Assembly: GCF_009866765.1 (NCBI RefSeq)
Contig: NZ_CP019431.1
Coordinates: 6,468,001-6,532,000, forward strand
Length of the DNA stretch: 64,000 nt
Direction: 5' to 3'
Origin: Pseudomonas sp. S35
Lineage (GTDB): Bacteria; Pseudomonadota; Gammaproteobacteria; Pseudomonadales; Pseudomonadaceae
Under the pieces are notes generated by a model. The model was not told the origin of the DNA. It was given only the letters and a program-made list of their open reading frames with translations, and ran no database searches. This document shows, piece by piece, positions 18,078 to 26,870 of this stretch (position 1 is the stretch's first letter; each line of letters starts with the position of its first letter). The translations under genes and the position numbers were made by a program.

Positions 18078-20363
18078 TTAAAGCGACGAGTATTTCTTGC
18101 GCAGACGCTGACGGATCAGCTCCGCGAGGGTGTTCATGACGAAGGTGAACAGCAACAGCACCAGCGCCGAGAGGAACAGCACGCGGTAGTGACTGCCGCC
18201 CACTTCCGACTCCGGCATCTCCACCGCGACGTTGGCCGCCAGCGTGCGCAGGCCTTCGAACAGGTTCATCTCCATCACCGGCGTGTTACCGGTGGCCATC
18301 AGTACGATCATGGTCTCGCCCACTGCACGGCCCATGCCGATCATCAGCGCCGAGAAGATGCCCGGGCTGGCGGTCAGGATCACCACGCGGGTCATGGTTT
18401 GCCACGGCGTGGCGCCCAGGGCCAGGGAGCCCAGGGTCAGGCCCCGCGGCACGCTGAACACGGCGTCTTCGGCGATGGAGTAGATGTTCGGGATCACCGC
18501 GAAGCCCATCGCCAGACCGACTACCAGGGCATTGCGCTGGTCGTAGGTGATGCCGAGGTCGTGGGAGATCCACATGCGCATGTCGCCGCCGAAGAACCAG
18601 GTTTCCAGGTACGGGCTCATGTACAGCGAGAGCCAGCCCACGAACAGGATCACCGGGATCAGGATCGCGCTTTCCCAGCCATCGGGAACGCGCAGGCGGA
18701 TCGACTCTGGCAGGCGGCTGAACACAAAGCCCGCCACCAGGATGCCTATCGGCAGCAGCATCAACAGGCTGAAAATCCCCGGCAGATGCCCTTCCACATA
18801 CGGCGCCAGGAACAGGCCGGCGAAGAAGCCGAGGATCACCGTCGGCATCGCTTCCATCAACTCGATCACCGGCTTGACCTTGCGGCGCAGGCTCGGGGCC
18901 ATGAAGTAGGCGGTGTAGATCGCCGCGGCGACAGCCAGCGGTGCGGCCAGCAGCATGGCGTAGAACGCCGCCTTCAAGGTACCGAAGGTCAGCGGCGCCA
19001 GGCTCATCTTGGGTTCGAAGTCGGTATTGGCGGCAGTCGATTGCCAGACGTATTTAGGCTCGTCGTAGTTTTCGTACCAGACCTTGCTCCACAGTGCGCT
19101 CCAGGACACTTCCGGGTGCGGGTTGTCGAGCAGCAACGGTTGCAGCTTGCCGCCGGCTTCCACGATCACGCGGTTGGCCCGTGGCGACAGGCCGAACACG
19201 CCCTGGCCGTCGACCACCGGGTCCACCAGCAACGTGCGGTGGGCGGTGCTGTGGAACACGCCGAACTGGCCGGAAGCGTCGAGAGCAGTGAAGCCTTTAC
19301 GGCGTTCTTCGGCGGTGATTTCAACGATCGGCGCAGTGCCCATTTGGAAGGTACGGATCTGCTTGAAGCGCTGTTCGCCATCCGGGTCACGGGCCATGAA
19401 CCACTGGGCCAGGCCACCTTTGGAGTTACCGATGACCAGCGAGATACCGCCGACCAGTTGGGTGCTGGCGGTGATTTCGGCGTTGCCATCTTCCAACAGC
19501 TTGTATCGCCCGTTGAGGCTCTTGTCGCGCAGGCTGAACACATCGGCCAGGGCACGGCCGTTGATCACATACAGCCACTGCTGACGCGGGTCGATGAAGA
19601 TCGCCTTCACCGGCTCGGTCATTTGCGGCAGCTCGACACGCTTCTGCTCGCTGGTGACTTCGCCGGTCATCATGTTTTCTTCGCGGCTCAGGGTCAGCAC
19701 GTTCAAGCGCGAACCCGCCGAACCGGCCACCACCAGGGAAGTGTCTGTGGCGTTGAGGGCGACGTGCTCCAACGGGCGACCGGCATCGTCCAGCACGATC
19801 GGCGTTTCGCCGTAAGGGTATTCAATCGCAGGCGTGATGGTCTTCTTGCCGTCCGGGTAGGACACCTTATAGGTGTGGCGGAACACCAACGACTGGCCAT
19901 TGGAAAAACCAAGGATCACCAGCGGGCTGCCCGGCTGGTCTTCACCAATAGAAGCAACGCTGGCCCCGGCAGGAAGCGGCAGGTCGACGCGCTTGAGCTC
20001 GGCGCCGGTTTGCACGTCAAAGAACAGCGCCTGGCCCTTGTCGGAAACCCGCATGGCGACCTGGTTCTGTTCTTCGAGGGAGATCATCAGCGGCTTGCCG
20101 GCGTCCTGGATCCAGGCGGGGGTCAGCGCGTCTTCCTTGGTCAGCGAGGCACCCTGGAACAACGGCGCGACGACGTAGGCGAGGAAGAAGAAGATCAGGG
20201 TAATCGCGCCCAGAACGGCAAGGCCGCCCACCAGCACGTACCAGCGGGTCAGGCGATCTTTGAGCGCGCGAATGCGGCGCTTGCGTTGCAGCTCAGGCGT
20301 ATTGAAATCAATGCGCTTGGGGGGGGAAGTCGTCGTCATGGTGGAATTGGCCAGATCATTCAT
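18078..20363 (-). CDS. pstC: Phosphate ABC transporter permease PstC (long form)
   Basis: Permease of 761 residues against about 320 in E. coli. One hydrophobic helix (about residues 40-65) is followed by a periplasmic domain of about 370 residues with beta-rich, propeller-like sequence (repeated VxxLxxS/GxxxxxxVxxL stretches), then a six-helix permease core with the EAA loop GSLALGATPWQTMTRVVILT. The ATG at 20363 has AGGG 7 nt upstream; a GTG two codons earlier is possible. A perfect Pho box lies just upstream, so it has its own promoter besides read-through from pstS. Confidence 0.93.
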   Translation of the reverse strand: MNDLANSTMTTTSPPKRIDFNTPELQRKRRIRALKDRLTRWYVLVGGLAVLGAITLIFFFLAYVVAPLFQGASLTKEDALTPAWIQDAGKPLMISLEEQNQVAMRVSDKGQALFFDVQTGAELKRVDLPLPAGASVASIGEDQPGSPLVILGFSNGQSLVFRHTYKVSYPDGKKTITPAIEYPYGETPIVLDDAGRPLEHVALNATDTSLVVAGSAGSRLNVLTLSREENMMTGEVTSEQKRVELPQMTEPVKAIFIDPRQQWLYVINGRALADVFSLRDKSLNGRYKLLEDGNAEITASTQLVGGISLVIGNSKGGLAQWFMARDPDGEQRFKQIRTFQMGTAPIVEITAEERRKGFTALDASGQFGVFHSTAHRTLLVDPVVDGQGVFGLSPRANRVIVEAGGKLQPLLLDNPHPEVSWSALWSKVWYENYDEPKYVWQSTAANTDFEPKMSLAPLTFGTLKAAFYAMLLAAPLAVAAAIYTAYFMAPSLRRKVKPVIELMEAMPTVILGFFAGLFLAPYVEGHLPGIFSLLMLLPIGILVAGFVFSRLPESIRLRVPDGWESAILIPVILFVGWLSLYMSPYLETWFFGGDMRMWISHDLGITYDQRNALVVGLAMGFAVIPNIYSIAEDAVFSVPRGLTLGSLALGATPWQTMTRVVILTASPGIFSALMIGMGRAVGETMIVLMATGNTPVMEMNLFEGLRTLAANVAVEMPESEVGGSHYRVLFLSALVLLLFTFVMNTLAELIRQRLRKKYSSL

Positions 20364-20369
20364 GCGCAC

Positions 20370-20403
20370 ACCCTAGCGATCCTGTATGACAGAAAGATGA
20401 CAG
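20370..20403 (-). promoter_or_regulatory. Pho box and -10 directly in front of pstC
   Basis: On the minus strand CTGTCAT-CTTT-CTGTCAT (20403-20386) is two perfect half-sites. Ten nt further is TAGGGT (20375-20370), the same geometry as at phoB and pstS. The predicted transcript start falls at or within a few nt of the pstC ATG. Confidence 0.7.
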
Positions 20404-20449
20404 TGCAGTGACGCAACAAATCCGCCGCGAAGCAGGGCTGGCAGCGGAT

Positions 20450-20489
20450 TAAAAAATTAGGAAGGCAGGACCGGCGTGCCGGTCCTGCC
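20450..20489 (-). terminator. Terminator between pstS and pstC
   Basis: On the minus strand GGCAGGACCGG and CCGGTCCTGCC pair around a short loop (20464-20489), followed by TTCCTAATTTTTTAA. It lies 7 nt after the pstS stop and should end most pstS transcripts. Confidence 0.85.
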
Positions 20490-20496
20490 AGGCAAC

Positions 20497-21483
20497 TTAG
20501 TTGCCTTCTTTCAGACCCAGGTCAGCCAGGGCCTTGGCGGCAACTTTGGCTGGCAGTGGGATGTAGCCGTCTTTCACTACAACTTCCTGGCCCTGTTTGG
20601 ACAGCACCAGTTTCACGAACTCAGCTTCCAGCGGCGCCAGAGGCTTGTTCGGGGCTTTGTTGACGTAAACGTAGAGGAAACGCGACAGCGGGTACTTGCC
20701 GTTCAGGGCGTTTTCTTCGGTGTCTTCGATGTAGTCAGTGCTGCCTTTCTTGGCCAAAGGCACAGTCTTCACGCTGGCGGTCTTGTAGCCGATGCCCGAG
20801 TAACCGATGCCGTTCAGCGAGGAGCTGATCGACTGCACGACCGAAGCCGAGCCTGGTTGTTCGTTCACGTTAGGCTTGTAGTCGCCTTTGCACAGGGCTT
20901 CTTCCTTGAAGTAGCCGTAGGTGCCGGATACCGAGTTACGACCGAACAGCTGCACTGGCTTGTTGGCCAGGTCGCCGGTCACGCCGAGTTCGCCCCAGGT
21001 CTTCACGTCAGCTTTGCCACCGCACAGACGCGTTGAGGAGAAGATCGCGTCGACTTGTTCCATGGTCAGGTGCTGGATTGGGTTGTCCTTGTGCACGAAC
21101 ACAGCCAGGGCATCCACGGCAACCGGGATAGCGGTTGGCTTGTAGCCGTACTTCTGCTCGAAGGCCGCCAGTTCGGTGTCCTTCATCTTGCGGCTCATCG
21201 GGCCCAGGTTGGAGGTGCCTTCAGTCAGCGCAGGTGGCGCAGTAGCGGAGCCGGCAGCTTGAATCTGGATGTTGACGTTCGGGTATTCCTTTTTGTAACC
21301 CTCGGCCCACAGGGTCATCAGGTTAGCCAGGGTATCGGAACCGACGCTGGACAAGTTGCCCGACACACCAGTGGTCTTAACGTAAGCCGGGATTGCCGGA
21401 TCAACACCAGCGGCCACCGCGTTGGCGGTCGCAACGCCAGCAGCGACAAAAGTCATTGCCGCCATCAAACGTTTCAGTTTCAT
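20497..21483 (-). CDS. pstS: Periplasmic phosphate-binding protein PstS
   Basis: Protein of 328 residues with a signal peptide ending TANAVAAG. Phosphate-contacting motifs are visible: [32 protein letters not shown] and [15 protein letters not shown]. It delivers phosphate to PstCAB. A strong terminator after it and separate Pho boxes for pstS and pstC indicate it is made in excess over the membrane subunits. Confidence 0.96.
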   Translation of the reverse strand: MKLKRLMAAMTFVAAGVATANAVAAGVDPAIPAYVKTTGVSGNLSSVGSDTLANLMTLWAEGYKKEYPNVNIQIQAAGSATAPPALTEGTSNLGPMSRKMKDTELAAFEQKYGYKPTAIPVAVDALAVFVHKDNPIQHLTMEQVDAIFSSTRLCGGKADVKTWGELGVTGDLANKPVQLFGRNSVSGTYGYFKEEALCKGDYKPNVNEQPGSASVVQSISSSLNGIGYSGIGYKTASVKTVPLAKKGSTDYIEDTEENALNGKYPLSRFLYVYVNKAPNKPLAPLEAEFVKLVLSKQGQEVVVKDGYIPLPAKVAAKALADLGLKEGN

Positions 21484-21545
21484 GCCTTGCTCCTAGCAGA
21501 TAGGGATAGTTGGATCGGGGCCAAGTATCGGGAGGCCGTGTGAAC

Positions 21546-21579
21546 ACTCTATGTCTGCAATGTGACAGTTAGATGAAAG
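21546..21579 (-). promoter_or_regulatory. Pho box and -10 of pstS
   Basis: On the minus strand CTTTCAT-CTAA-CTGTCAC (21579-21562), then after 10 nt TAGAGT (21551-21546). The start of pstS is about 60 nt downstream. Confidence 0.75.
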
Positions 21580-21682
21580 GCCACTATCGAATGAGAGGAC
21601 AAAAGCTTGGAAATACGGGGGTTATGCGCACGTAACGCGACAGATCAGTAAAATACTGTAATCAATGAACGAACTCCTTTTC

Positions 21683-21712
21683 GGTGGCAAGGGAGCTTGA
21701 TCCCTCGCCACA
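21683..21712. repeat. Single REP-like palindrome
   Basis: Imperfect palindrome GTGGCAAGGGAGC / GATCCCTCGCCAC, a variant of the fluorescens-group REP family. It sits 11 nt after the stop of the MHS transporter and may act in transcript 3' end protection. Confidence 0.55.
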
Positions 21713-21723
21713 CGGGCCGTGTT

Positions 21724-23013
21724 TTAACGCCCACGCTTCCAAAGATACCCACCCACCACCATCCCCATCACACACAGGGCAGCCACGTAGTAAGCCGGGC
21801 CCATCGCGCTTTCCTTCATCAACAGCGACACCGCCAGCGGCGTGAGGCCACCAAACACGGCGTAGGCCACGTTGTAGGAGAACGACAAGCCACTGAAGCG
21901 AACTACGGGTGGGAAGGCTTTGACCATCACGTACGGCACCACGCCGATGGTGCCGACGAACAGGCCGGTCAAGGCGTACAGCGGGAACAGCCAGTCCGGG
22001 TGAGCCATCAGGCTGTGGTAGAGGGTCCAGGATGTCGCCAGCAACAGCGCACAACCGGCCATCAGCACGCGACCCGCACCAAAGCGGTCGGCCAGGGCGC
22101 CGGAGGCGATGCAACCCAGGCTCAGGGTGACGATGGCCAGGCTGTTGGCTTGCAGCGCAACGGTTGGGCTGAAGTGGTAAACGGTTTGCAGCACCGTCGG
22201 GGTCATCAGGATGACCACTACTACGCCAGCCGACAGCAGCCAGGTCAGCAGCATCGACAGCACGATGGCGCCACGGTGGTCACGCAGTACCGCGCGCAAC
22301 GGCAGTTCGGCGGCCAGGGTCTTGCGCTGCTGCATCTCGGCGAAGATCGGCGTTTCATGCAGCCAGCGACGCAGGTACACCGAGAGCAGGCCGAACACGC
22401 CACCGAGCAGGAACGGGATACGCCAGGCGTAATCCGAGACCTGCTCGGGGGTATAAGCCGTGTTGATCGCGGTGGCCACCAGCGAACCCAGCAGGATACC
22501 GGCGGTGAGGCCGCTGGTCAGGGTGCCGCAGGCGTAGCCGATATGGCGCGGCGGTACGTGTTCGGAGACGAACACCCAAGCGCCCGGTACTTCGCCGCCA
22601 ATTGCCGCGCCCTGGATGACGCGCATCAGCAGCAGCAGGATCGGCGCCCACAGGCCGATCTGCGCGTAGGTTGGCAGCAGGCCCATGATCAAGGTCGGCA
22701 CGGCCATCATGAAGATGCTCAGGGTGAACATTTTCTTGCGGCCCAGCAGGTCGCCGAAGTGCGCCATGATGATGCCGCCCAGCGGGCGGGCCAGGTAACC
22801 GGCGGCGAAGATGCCGAAGGTCTGCATCATGCGCAGCCATTCGGGCATATCGGCAGGGAAAAACAGTTTTCCGACCACGGTGGCGAAAAACACGAAAATG
22901 ATGAAATCGTAAAACTCCAGCGCCCCGCCCAAGGCAGACAGCGACAGGGTTTTGTAGTCGTTGCGGGTCAGCGGGCGCGACGGTTGCGCACTGCTTGCGG
23001 GCACGGAGGACAT
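21724..23013 (-). CDS. MFS transporter, metabolite:H+ symporter (MHS) type
   Basis: Membrane protein of 429 residues with about 12 hydrophobic segments. MHS-family marks include the first segment ALGGALEFYDFIIFVFFA, and the loop motif GYLARPLGGIIMAHFGDLLGRKK. Family members carry citrate, ketoglutarate, proline/betaine or shikimate with protons; the substrate here cannot be read from sequence. ATG 23013 is the start that aligns with family proteins; the open frame extends upstream without a ribosome site. It is separated from pstS by 240 nt holding the pstS promoter. Confidence 0.88.
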   Translation of the reverse strand: MSSVPASSAQPSRPLTRNDYKTLSLSALGGALEFYDFIIFVFFATVVGKLFFPADMPEWLRMMQTFGIFAAGYLARPLGGIIMAHFGDLLGRKKMFTLSIFMMAVPTLIMGLLPTYAQIGLWAPILLLLMRVIQGAAIGGEVPGAWVFVSEHVPPRHIGYACGTLTSGLTAGILLGSLVATAINTAYTPEQVSDYAWRIPFLLGGVFGLLSVYLRRWLHETPIFAEMQQRKTLAAELPLRAVLRDHRGAIVLSMLLTWLLSAGVVVVILMTPTVLQTVYHFSPTVALQANSLAIVTLSLGCIASGALADRFGAGRVLMAGCALLLATSWTLYHSLMAHPDWLFPLYALTGLFVGTIGVVPYVMVKAFPPVVRFSGLSFSYNVAYAVFGGLTPLAVSLLMKESAMGPAYYVAALCVMGMVVGGYLWKRGR

Positions 23014-23422
23014 GGCAAGGCTTCTCTTATAGTAATCAGCTTGATAAGGACGGCACGCCCGCGACTGGCGGCGGGTCTGGCAAGATAGCAAATCGCCTGA
23101 AAAAGCACAGCGCCAGGAGAACAGTTGTGCACAAAAGCCGCGATACAGCGTCTATTTACCGACCAAATGAGCGCCGGGAGGTCGTCGTGGCGCCAGGGTG
23201 TCGATATACTCGGCCCTTGCGAGCGTAAGACCCGCCGTCTTGAGGGGCTGCTGTGCCAAATCGCCGTTGGGTGCCATCCAGCCGCTTTGGCAGAGTTTCC
23301 CTTTAGTACGCCTTACGAGAAACGTGTCGAACGGAGTATGTTTGTGCTGAAACGTTTTTCCAACAGTCGGCTATCCACCTTGCTCCATCTATAAAAGCGT
23401 CACGGGTCAGAGGCCCCCCGGC
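23014..23422 (+). other. Intergenic region with a candidate structured leader
   Basis: No long gene is seen. A -10-like TATACT (23205-23210) could start a plus-strand leader of about 205 nt for the thioesterase. The leader contains TGCCAAA (23254-23260) that can pair with TTTGGCA (23286-23292), and an 18-codon open frame (23338-23394) starting MFVLKRFSNSRL behind GGAG. Neither the RNA nor the peptide is established. Confidence 0.4.
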
Positions 23423-23827
23423 ATGATCGAACTCGAACAAGAAGATCCTATCCCGCAAGGCGATCTCGCCCTGCAAATCACCGCGCTCCCGCGTGAAACC
23501 AATGGTTTTGGCGATATCTTCGGCGGCTGGCTGGTCGCGCAGATGGACCTGGCCGGCACGGCAATGGCCAGCAAGGTTGCGGGCGGTCGCGTGGCCACCG
23601 TGGCGATTGATCGCATGGCGTTCCTGGTACCGGTGGCAGTGGGCGCGCAGTTGTCCTTCTATACCCAGGCCCTGGAAATCGGCCGCAGCTCGATCCAGAT
23701 GATGGTCGAAGTATGGAGCGACGACCCGCTGTCCAGCGAATGGCGCAAGGTCACCGAGGCGGTGTTTGTGTTCGTCGCCATCGACGGCAGCGGCCGCACG
23801 CGTTCGGTTCCGTCGCGCGCGCGTTAA
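23423..23827 (+). CDS. Hotdog-fold acyl-CoA thioesterase (YciA-like)
   Basis: Protein of 134 residues with the acyl-CoA hydrolase pattern LPRETNGFGDIFGGWLVAQMDLAG, in which the conserved Asn/Asp region and GGW turn form the active site, followed by GGRVATVAIDRMAFLVPV and the strand pair SFYTQALEIGRSSIQMMVEVW. It should release free CoA from acyl-CoA in the cytoplasm as a hexamer or similar oligomer. It stands alone with its own long upstream region. Length is typical of the family. Confidence 0.9.
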   Translation: MIELEQEDPIPQGDLALQITALPRETNGFGDIFGGWLVAQMDLAGTAMASKVAGGRVATVAIDRMAFLVPVAVGAQLSFYTQALEIGRSSIQMMVEVWSDDPLSSEWRKVTEAVFVFVAIDGSGRTRSVPSRAR

Positions 23828-23884
23828 ACCTCACCAGGTTTTGACGGTCAATTGCCCCATTGCCTGCCATAAAGAGTGCTGTGT

Positions 23885-24784
23885 ATGCCTATGCCCCACG
23901 TTGAAAGCGTGAAGATCGACGAGCTGGACTGCTGGCGTATCCGCCACAACGGCGCAGAACTGATGGTCGCCCAGCAAGGCGCGCACATCTTCAGTTACCA
24001 GCGCCAGGACGAGCAGCCGCTGATCTGGCCTAATCCGTCAGCCGTATTCAAGCAAGGCAAAGGCATCCGCACTGGCGTACCGGTGTGCTGGCCGTGGTTC
24101 GGCGTGTTCGACCGCAACCCGCAGAGCGTGAAAGCCATGCGCCAGAGCGAGCAGCCAGCCGGCGCCCACGGTTTTGTGCGCACGGCACTCTGGGAACTGG
24201 CCGGGACCACGCTTGAAGGCGAAGCACTGCGCGTGGACCTGAGCTTGCCCGTGCCGCCGGGCGGCTTTCCAGGCTGGCCCCATCAGGTCGACCTGACGCT
24301 GAGCCTGCTGCTGGACGAGCAACTTCACATCCGCCTGACCAGCCATAACCGCGGCACCGACACCGTCACCCTGAGCCAGGCGCTGCACACCTACTTCGCC
24401 GTGAGCGACGTGCGCAACGTGCAGGTCGACGGCCTGGACGGCTCGGCGTACATCGACACCGCCGACGGCTGGAGCGAGAAGAAACAATCCGGCCTGCTGC
24501 ACTTTCGCGCCGAGACCGACCGCATCTACCTCGATACGCCCGCGCAGTTGAGCATTGTCGACACAGGCTGGCAGCGTCGCATCCAGCTCACCAGCGAAGG
24601 CTCGAAATCGACCGTGATCTGGAACCCCTGGACCGAACGCGCCAAGGCCTTCGACGACATGGCCGCCGATGGCTGGCAGGGCATGCTGTGCATCGAGACG
24701 GCGAATGTGCTGGATGATGTGGTGGTACTCGCGCCGGGTGAAAGCCACACGCTAGGTGTAAAAATAGCGGGTGCAGCGCTGTAA
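23885..24784 (+). CDS. D-hexose-6-phosphate mutarotase (YeaD-like)
   Basis: Protein of 299 residues of the aldose 1-epimerase superfamily. It interconverts alpha and beta anomers of hexose 6-phosphates. Visible features: GIRTGVPVCWPWFGVF, AHGFVRTALWEL (catalytic His), LSQALHTYFAVSDV and VIWNPWTERAKAFDDM, with the late catalytic Glu region MLCIETANV. ATG 23885 is chosen because AAAGAG lies 9 nt upstream; GTG 23876 is less likely. Confidence 0.9.
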   Translation: MPMPHVESVKIDELDCWRIRHNGAELMVAQQGAHIFSYQRQDEQPLIWPNPSAVFKQGKGIRTGVPVCWPWFGVFDRNPQSVKAMRQSEQPAGAHGFVRTALWELAGTTLEGEALRVDLSLPVPPGGFPGWPHQVDLTLSLLLDEQLHIRLTSHNRGTDTVTLSQALHTYFAVSDVRNVQVDGLDGSAYIDTADGWSEKKQSGLLHFRAETDRIYLDTPAQLSIVDTGWQRRIQLTSEGSKSTVIWNPWTERAKAFDDMAADGWQGMLCIETANVLDDVVVLAPGESHTLGVKIAGAAL

Positions 24785-24808
24785 ACACCGATCAAAATGT
24801 GCCGTGCC

Positions 24809-25345
24809 TTATAAATCAGATTCCTTTACGACCCGCACCTTGCCTGCCTCCAGCGCATAGGCCGCGTCCGCCAGGTCGTTATTGACCTTTTCCACCTTCA
24901 GCGTGCCCGTGACCCACAACGGCGTGTAGATATCATCCAGCTTCAACCCCTTGGGATAACGCACCAGCACCAGTTGGTTAGGCGGCGGTGGCGGTACGTG
25001 AATGCACGCGCCTGGGTACGGCACCAGGAAGAACAGCGTGCTGCGGCCCTTGGCGTCGGTTTCCAACGGCACCGGGTAGCCGCCGATGCGGATGTCCTTG
25101 CCGTTCATGGCCGCCACGGTCTTGGTCGAATACATCACCGCCGGCAAGCCTTTGCTCTGCTTGAGGCCGCCCTTGTCGGTGAAGGTGCCTTGGGCTTCCG
25201 GGGAGTTGTGGTCGATTTCGGGCATGGCTTCGAGAGCCTTTTGGTCCGACAGTGGCATCAGGTCGAGCCAGTCGGTTTCCGGCAGTTCGCCGGCGTGCGC
25301 CAGGCCAGGGCCCAGCAAGAGGAGAATCAACAGAAGACGGCGCAT
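24809..25345 (-). CDS. Exported DUF3299 protein
   Basis: Protein of 178 residues with a signal peptide (LLLILLLLGPGLAHA). The mature part has the DUF3299 marks: IRIGGYPVPLE, FFLVPYPGACIHVPPPPPNQ and GTLKVEKVNNDLADAAYAL. It should be periplasmic; the function is unknown, though some DUF3299 genes are found with ABC exporters or metal stress genes. ATG 25345 (MRRLLLIL) is chosen because it gives a clean signal peptide; the frame is open 11 codons upstream. It converges with the mutarotase gene. Confidence 0.85.
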   Translation of the reverse strand: MRRLLLILLLLGPGLAHAGELPETDWLDLMPLSDQKALEAMPEIDHNSPEAQGTFTDKGGLKQSKGLPAVMYSTKTVAAMNGKDIRIGGYPVPLETDAKGRSTLFFLVPYPGACIHVPPPPPNQLVLVRYPKGLKLDDIYTPLWVTGTLKVEKVNNDLADAAYALEAGKVRVVKESDL

Positions 25346-25423
25346 GGAGAGGCTCGGCAAGTAACAAGTGCCGAGCATTCTAGCCCCCTGCGCCTGCGCA
25401 GCGCAGAGGACTTTGTCGGCGGA

Positions 25424-25669
25424 TTACTTCTTTTTGATCAGGCCGTAGATCACCAGCAGGACGATCGCGCCGACCAGCGCGCCGAGAAAGCCTGCACCTT
25501 GGCCGGCCTGGTAGATGCCCAGCGCCTGACCACCGTAGGTCGCGGCCAGGGAGCCGGCGATACCCAGCAGGATGGTCATGATCCAGCCCATGCTGTCGTC
25601 GCCAGGCTTGAGGAAACGCGCGAGCAGACCGACGATCAGGCCGATAAAGATGGTTCCGATGATACCCAT
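25424..25669 (-). CDS. GlsB/YeaQ/YmgE family stress-response membrane protein
   Basis: Protein of 81 residues with three hydrophobic segments rich in Gly and Ala: GTIFIGLIVGLLARFLKPGDD, MTILLGIAGSLAATYGGQAL and GFLGALVGAIVLLVIYGL, then a basic tail KKK. The family is often called transglycosylase-associated, but it has no enzymatic motif and is linked to envelope stress. AGGGA lies 6 nt before the ATG. Confidence 0.9.
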   Translation of the reverse strand: MGIIGTIFIGLIVGLLARFLKPGDDSMGWIMTILLGIAGSLAATYGGQALGIYQAGQGAGFLGALVGAIVLLVIYGLIKKK

Positions 25670-25773
25670 GGCATTTCCCTCTGATTGATGTGAGCTATGC
25701 CAAAGCCTAGACAGGCTTTGGCATCCTGCAATCAGAGAGACAACGGCCACCAATGGTTCCCGTCGGACGTGGC

Positions 25774-26859
25774 TTATTGCTCGGCGATCAGCGCTTCGAC
25801 CTTGAGGATCTGCGCTTGCAGCGTCGCGCGGTCCTTGCAGCGCAGGTTGGCGTGGCCGACCTTGCGCCCGGCCTTGAAGGCCTTGCCGTAGTGATGCACG
25901 TGGCAATCGTCAATCGCCATCACACGCTCAACCGGCGGCACCACACCGATGAAGTTGAGCATGGCGCTCTCACCGACCTTGGCCGTGGAGCCCAACGGCA
26001 AGCCCGCTACCGCCCGCAGGTGGTTTTCGAACTGGCTGCACTCGGCGCCTTCGGTGGTCCAGTGCCCGGAGTTGTGCACGCGCGGGGCGATTTCGTTGGC
26101 CTTGAGGCCACCGTCGACTTCAAAGAACTCGAACGCCATCACGCCGACGTAATCCAGTTGCTTGAGCACGCGGCTGGAATAATCTTCGGCCAGGGCCTGC
26201 AACGGGTGGTCGGTGCTGGCCACGGACAGCTTGAGAATGCCGCTGTCGTGGGTGTTGTGCACCAACGGGTAGAAGCGGGTCTCGCCATCACGGGCACGCA
26301 CGGCGATCAGCGAGACTTCGCCGGTGAACGGCACGAAGCCTTCCAGCAGGCAGGCGACGCTGCCCAGTTCGGCGAAGGTACCGACCACATCGGCCGCGGT
26401 GCGCAGGACTTTCTGGCCCTTGCCGTCGTAACCCAGGGTGCGGGTTTTCAACACCGCGGGCAGGCCGATGGAAGCAACGGCAGCATCCAGGTCCGCCTGG
26501 GACTGGATATCGGCGAAGGCCGGGGTTGGAATGCCCAGGTCCTTGAACATGCTCTTTTCAAACCAGCGGTCGCGTGCGATGCGCAGGGCTTCGGCACTCG
26601 GGTACACCGGCACGAACTGCGACAGGAACGCCACGGTTTCGGCGGGGACGCTTTCAAACTCGAAGGTCACCAGGTCGACTTCGTCGGCCAGTTGGCGCAG
26701 GTGGTCCGGGTCGCTGTAGTCAGCGCGCAGGTGCTCACCCAGGGCTGCGGCGCACGCGTCCGGCGCCGGATCCAGGAAAGCGAAGTTCATCCCCAGCGGA
26801 GTGCCCGCCAGGGCCAGCATGCGGCCCAGTTGGCCGCCACCGATTACACCGATTTTCAT
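25774..26859 (-). CDS. purK: N5-carboxyaminoimidazole ribonucleotide synthase PurK
   Basis: ATP-grasp enzyme of 361 residues. It uses ATP and bicarbonate to carboxylate AIR in purine synthesis, passing the product to PurE. Features: N-terminal IGVIGGGQLGRMLALAG, ATP-binding KTRTLGYDGKGQKV, and FEFFEVDGGLKANEIAPRVHNSGHWT. It starts 11 nt after purE, with GAGG in between. ATG 26859 is the family start; an ATG three codons earlier is possible. Confidence 0.96.
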   Translation of the reverse strand: MKIGVIGGGQLGRMLALAGTPLGMNFAFLDPAPDACAAALGEHLRADYSDPDHLRQLADEVDLVTFEFESVPAETVAFLSQFVPVYPSAEALRIARDRWFEKSMFKDLGIPTPAFADIQSQADLDAAVASIGLPAVLKTRTLGYDGKGQKVLRTAADVVGTFAELGSVACLLEGFVPFTGEVSLIAVRARDGETRFYPLVHNTHDSGILKLSVASTDHPLQALAEDYSSRVLKQLDYVGVMAFEFFEVDGGLKANEIAPRVHNSGHWTTEGAECSQFENHLRAVAGLPLGSTAKVGESAMLNFIGVVPPVERVMAIDDCHVHHYGKAFKAGRKVGHANLRCKDRATLQAQILKVEALIAEQ

Positions 26860-26870
26860 CGTCAACAACC

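Noticed and set aside
16425..20411. A plus-strand open frame of over 1300 codons opposite pstA and pstC
   Set aside because: It lies exactly antisense to well-recognised genes, has His/Gln/Arg-rich low-complexity translation typical of GC-rich shadows, and no ribosome site.
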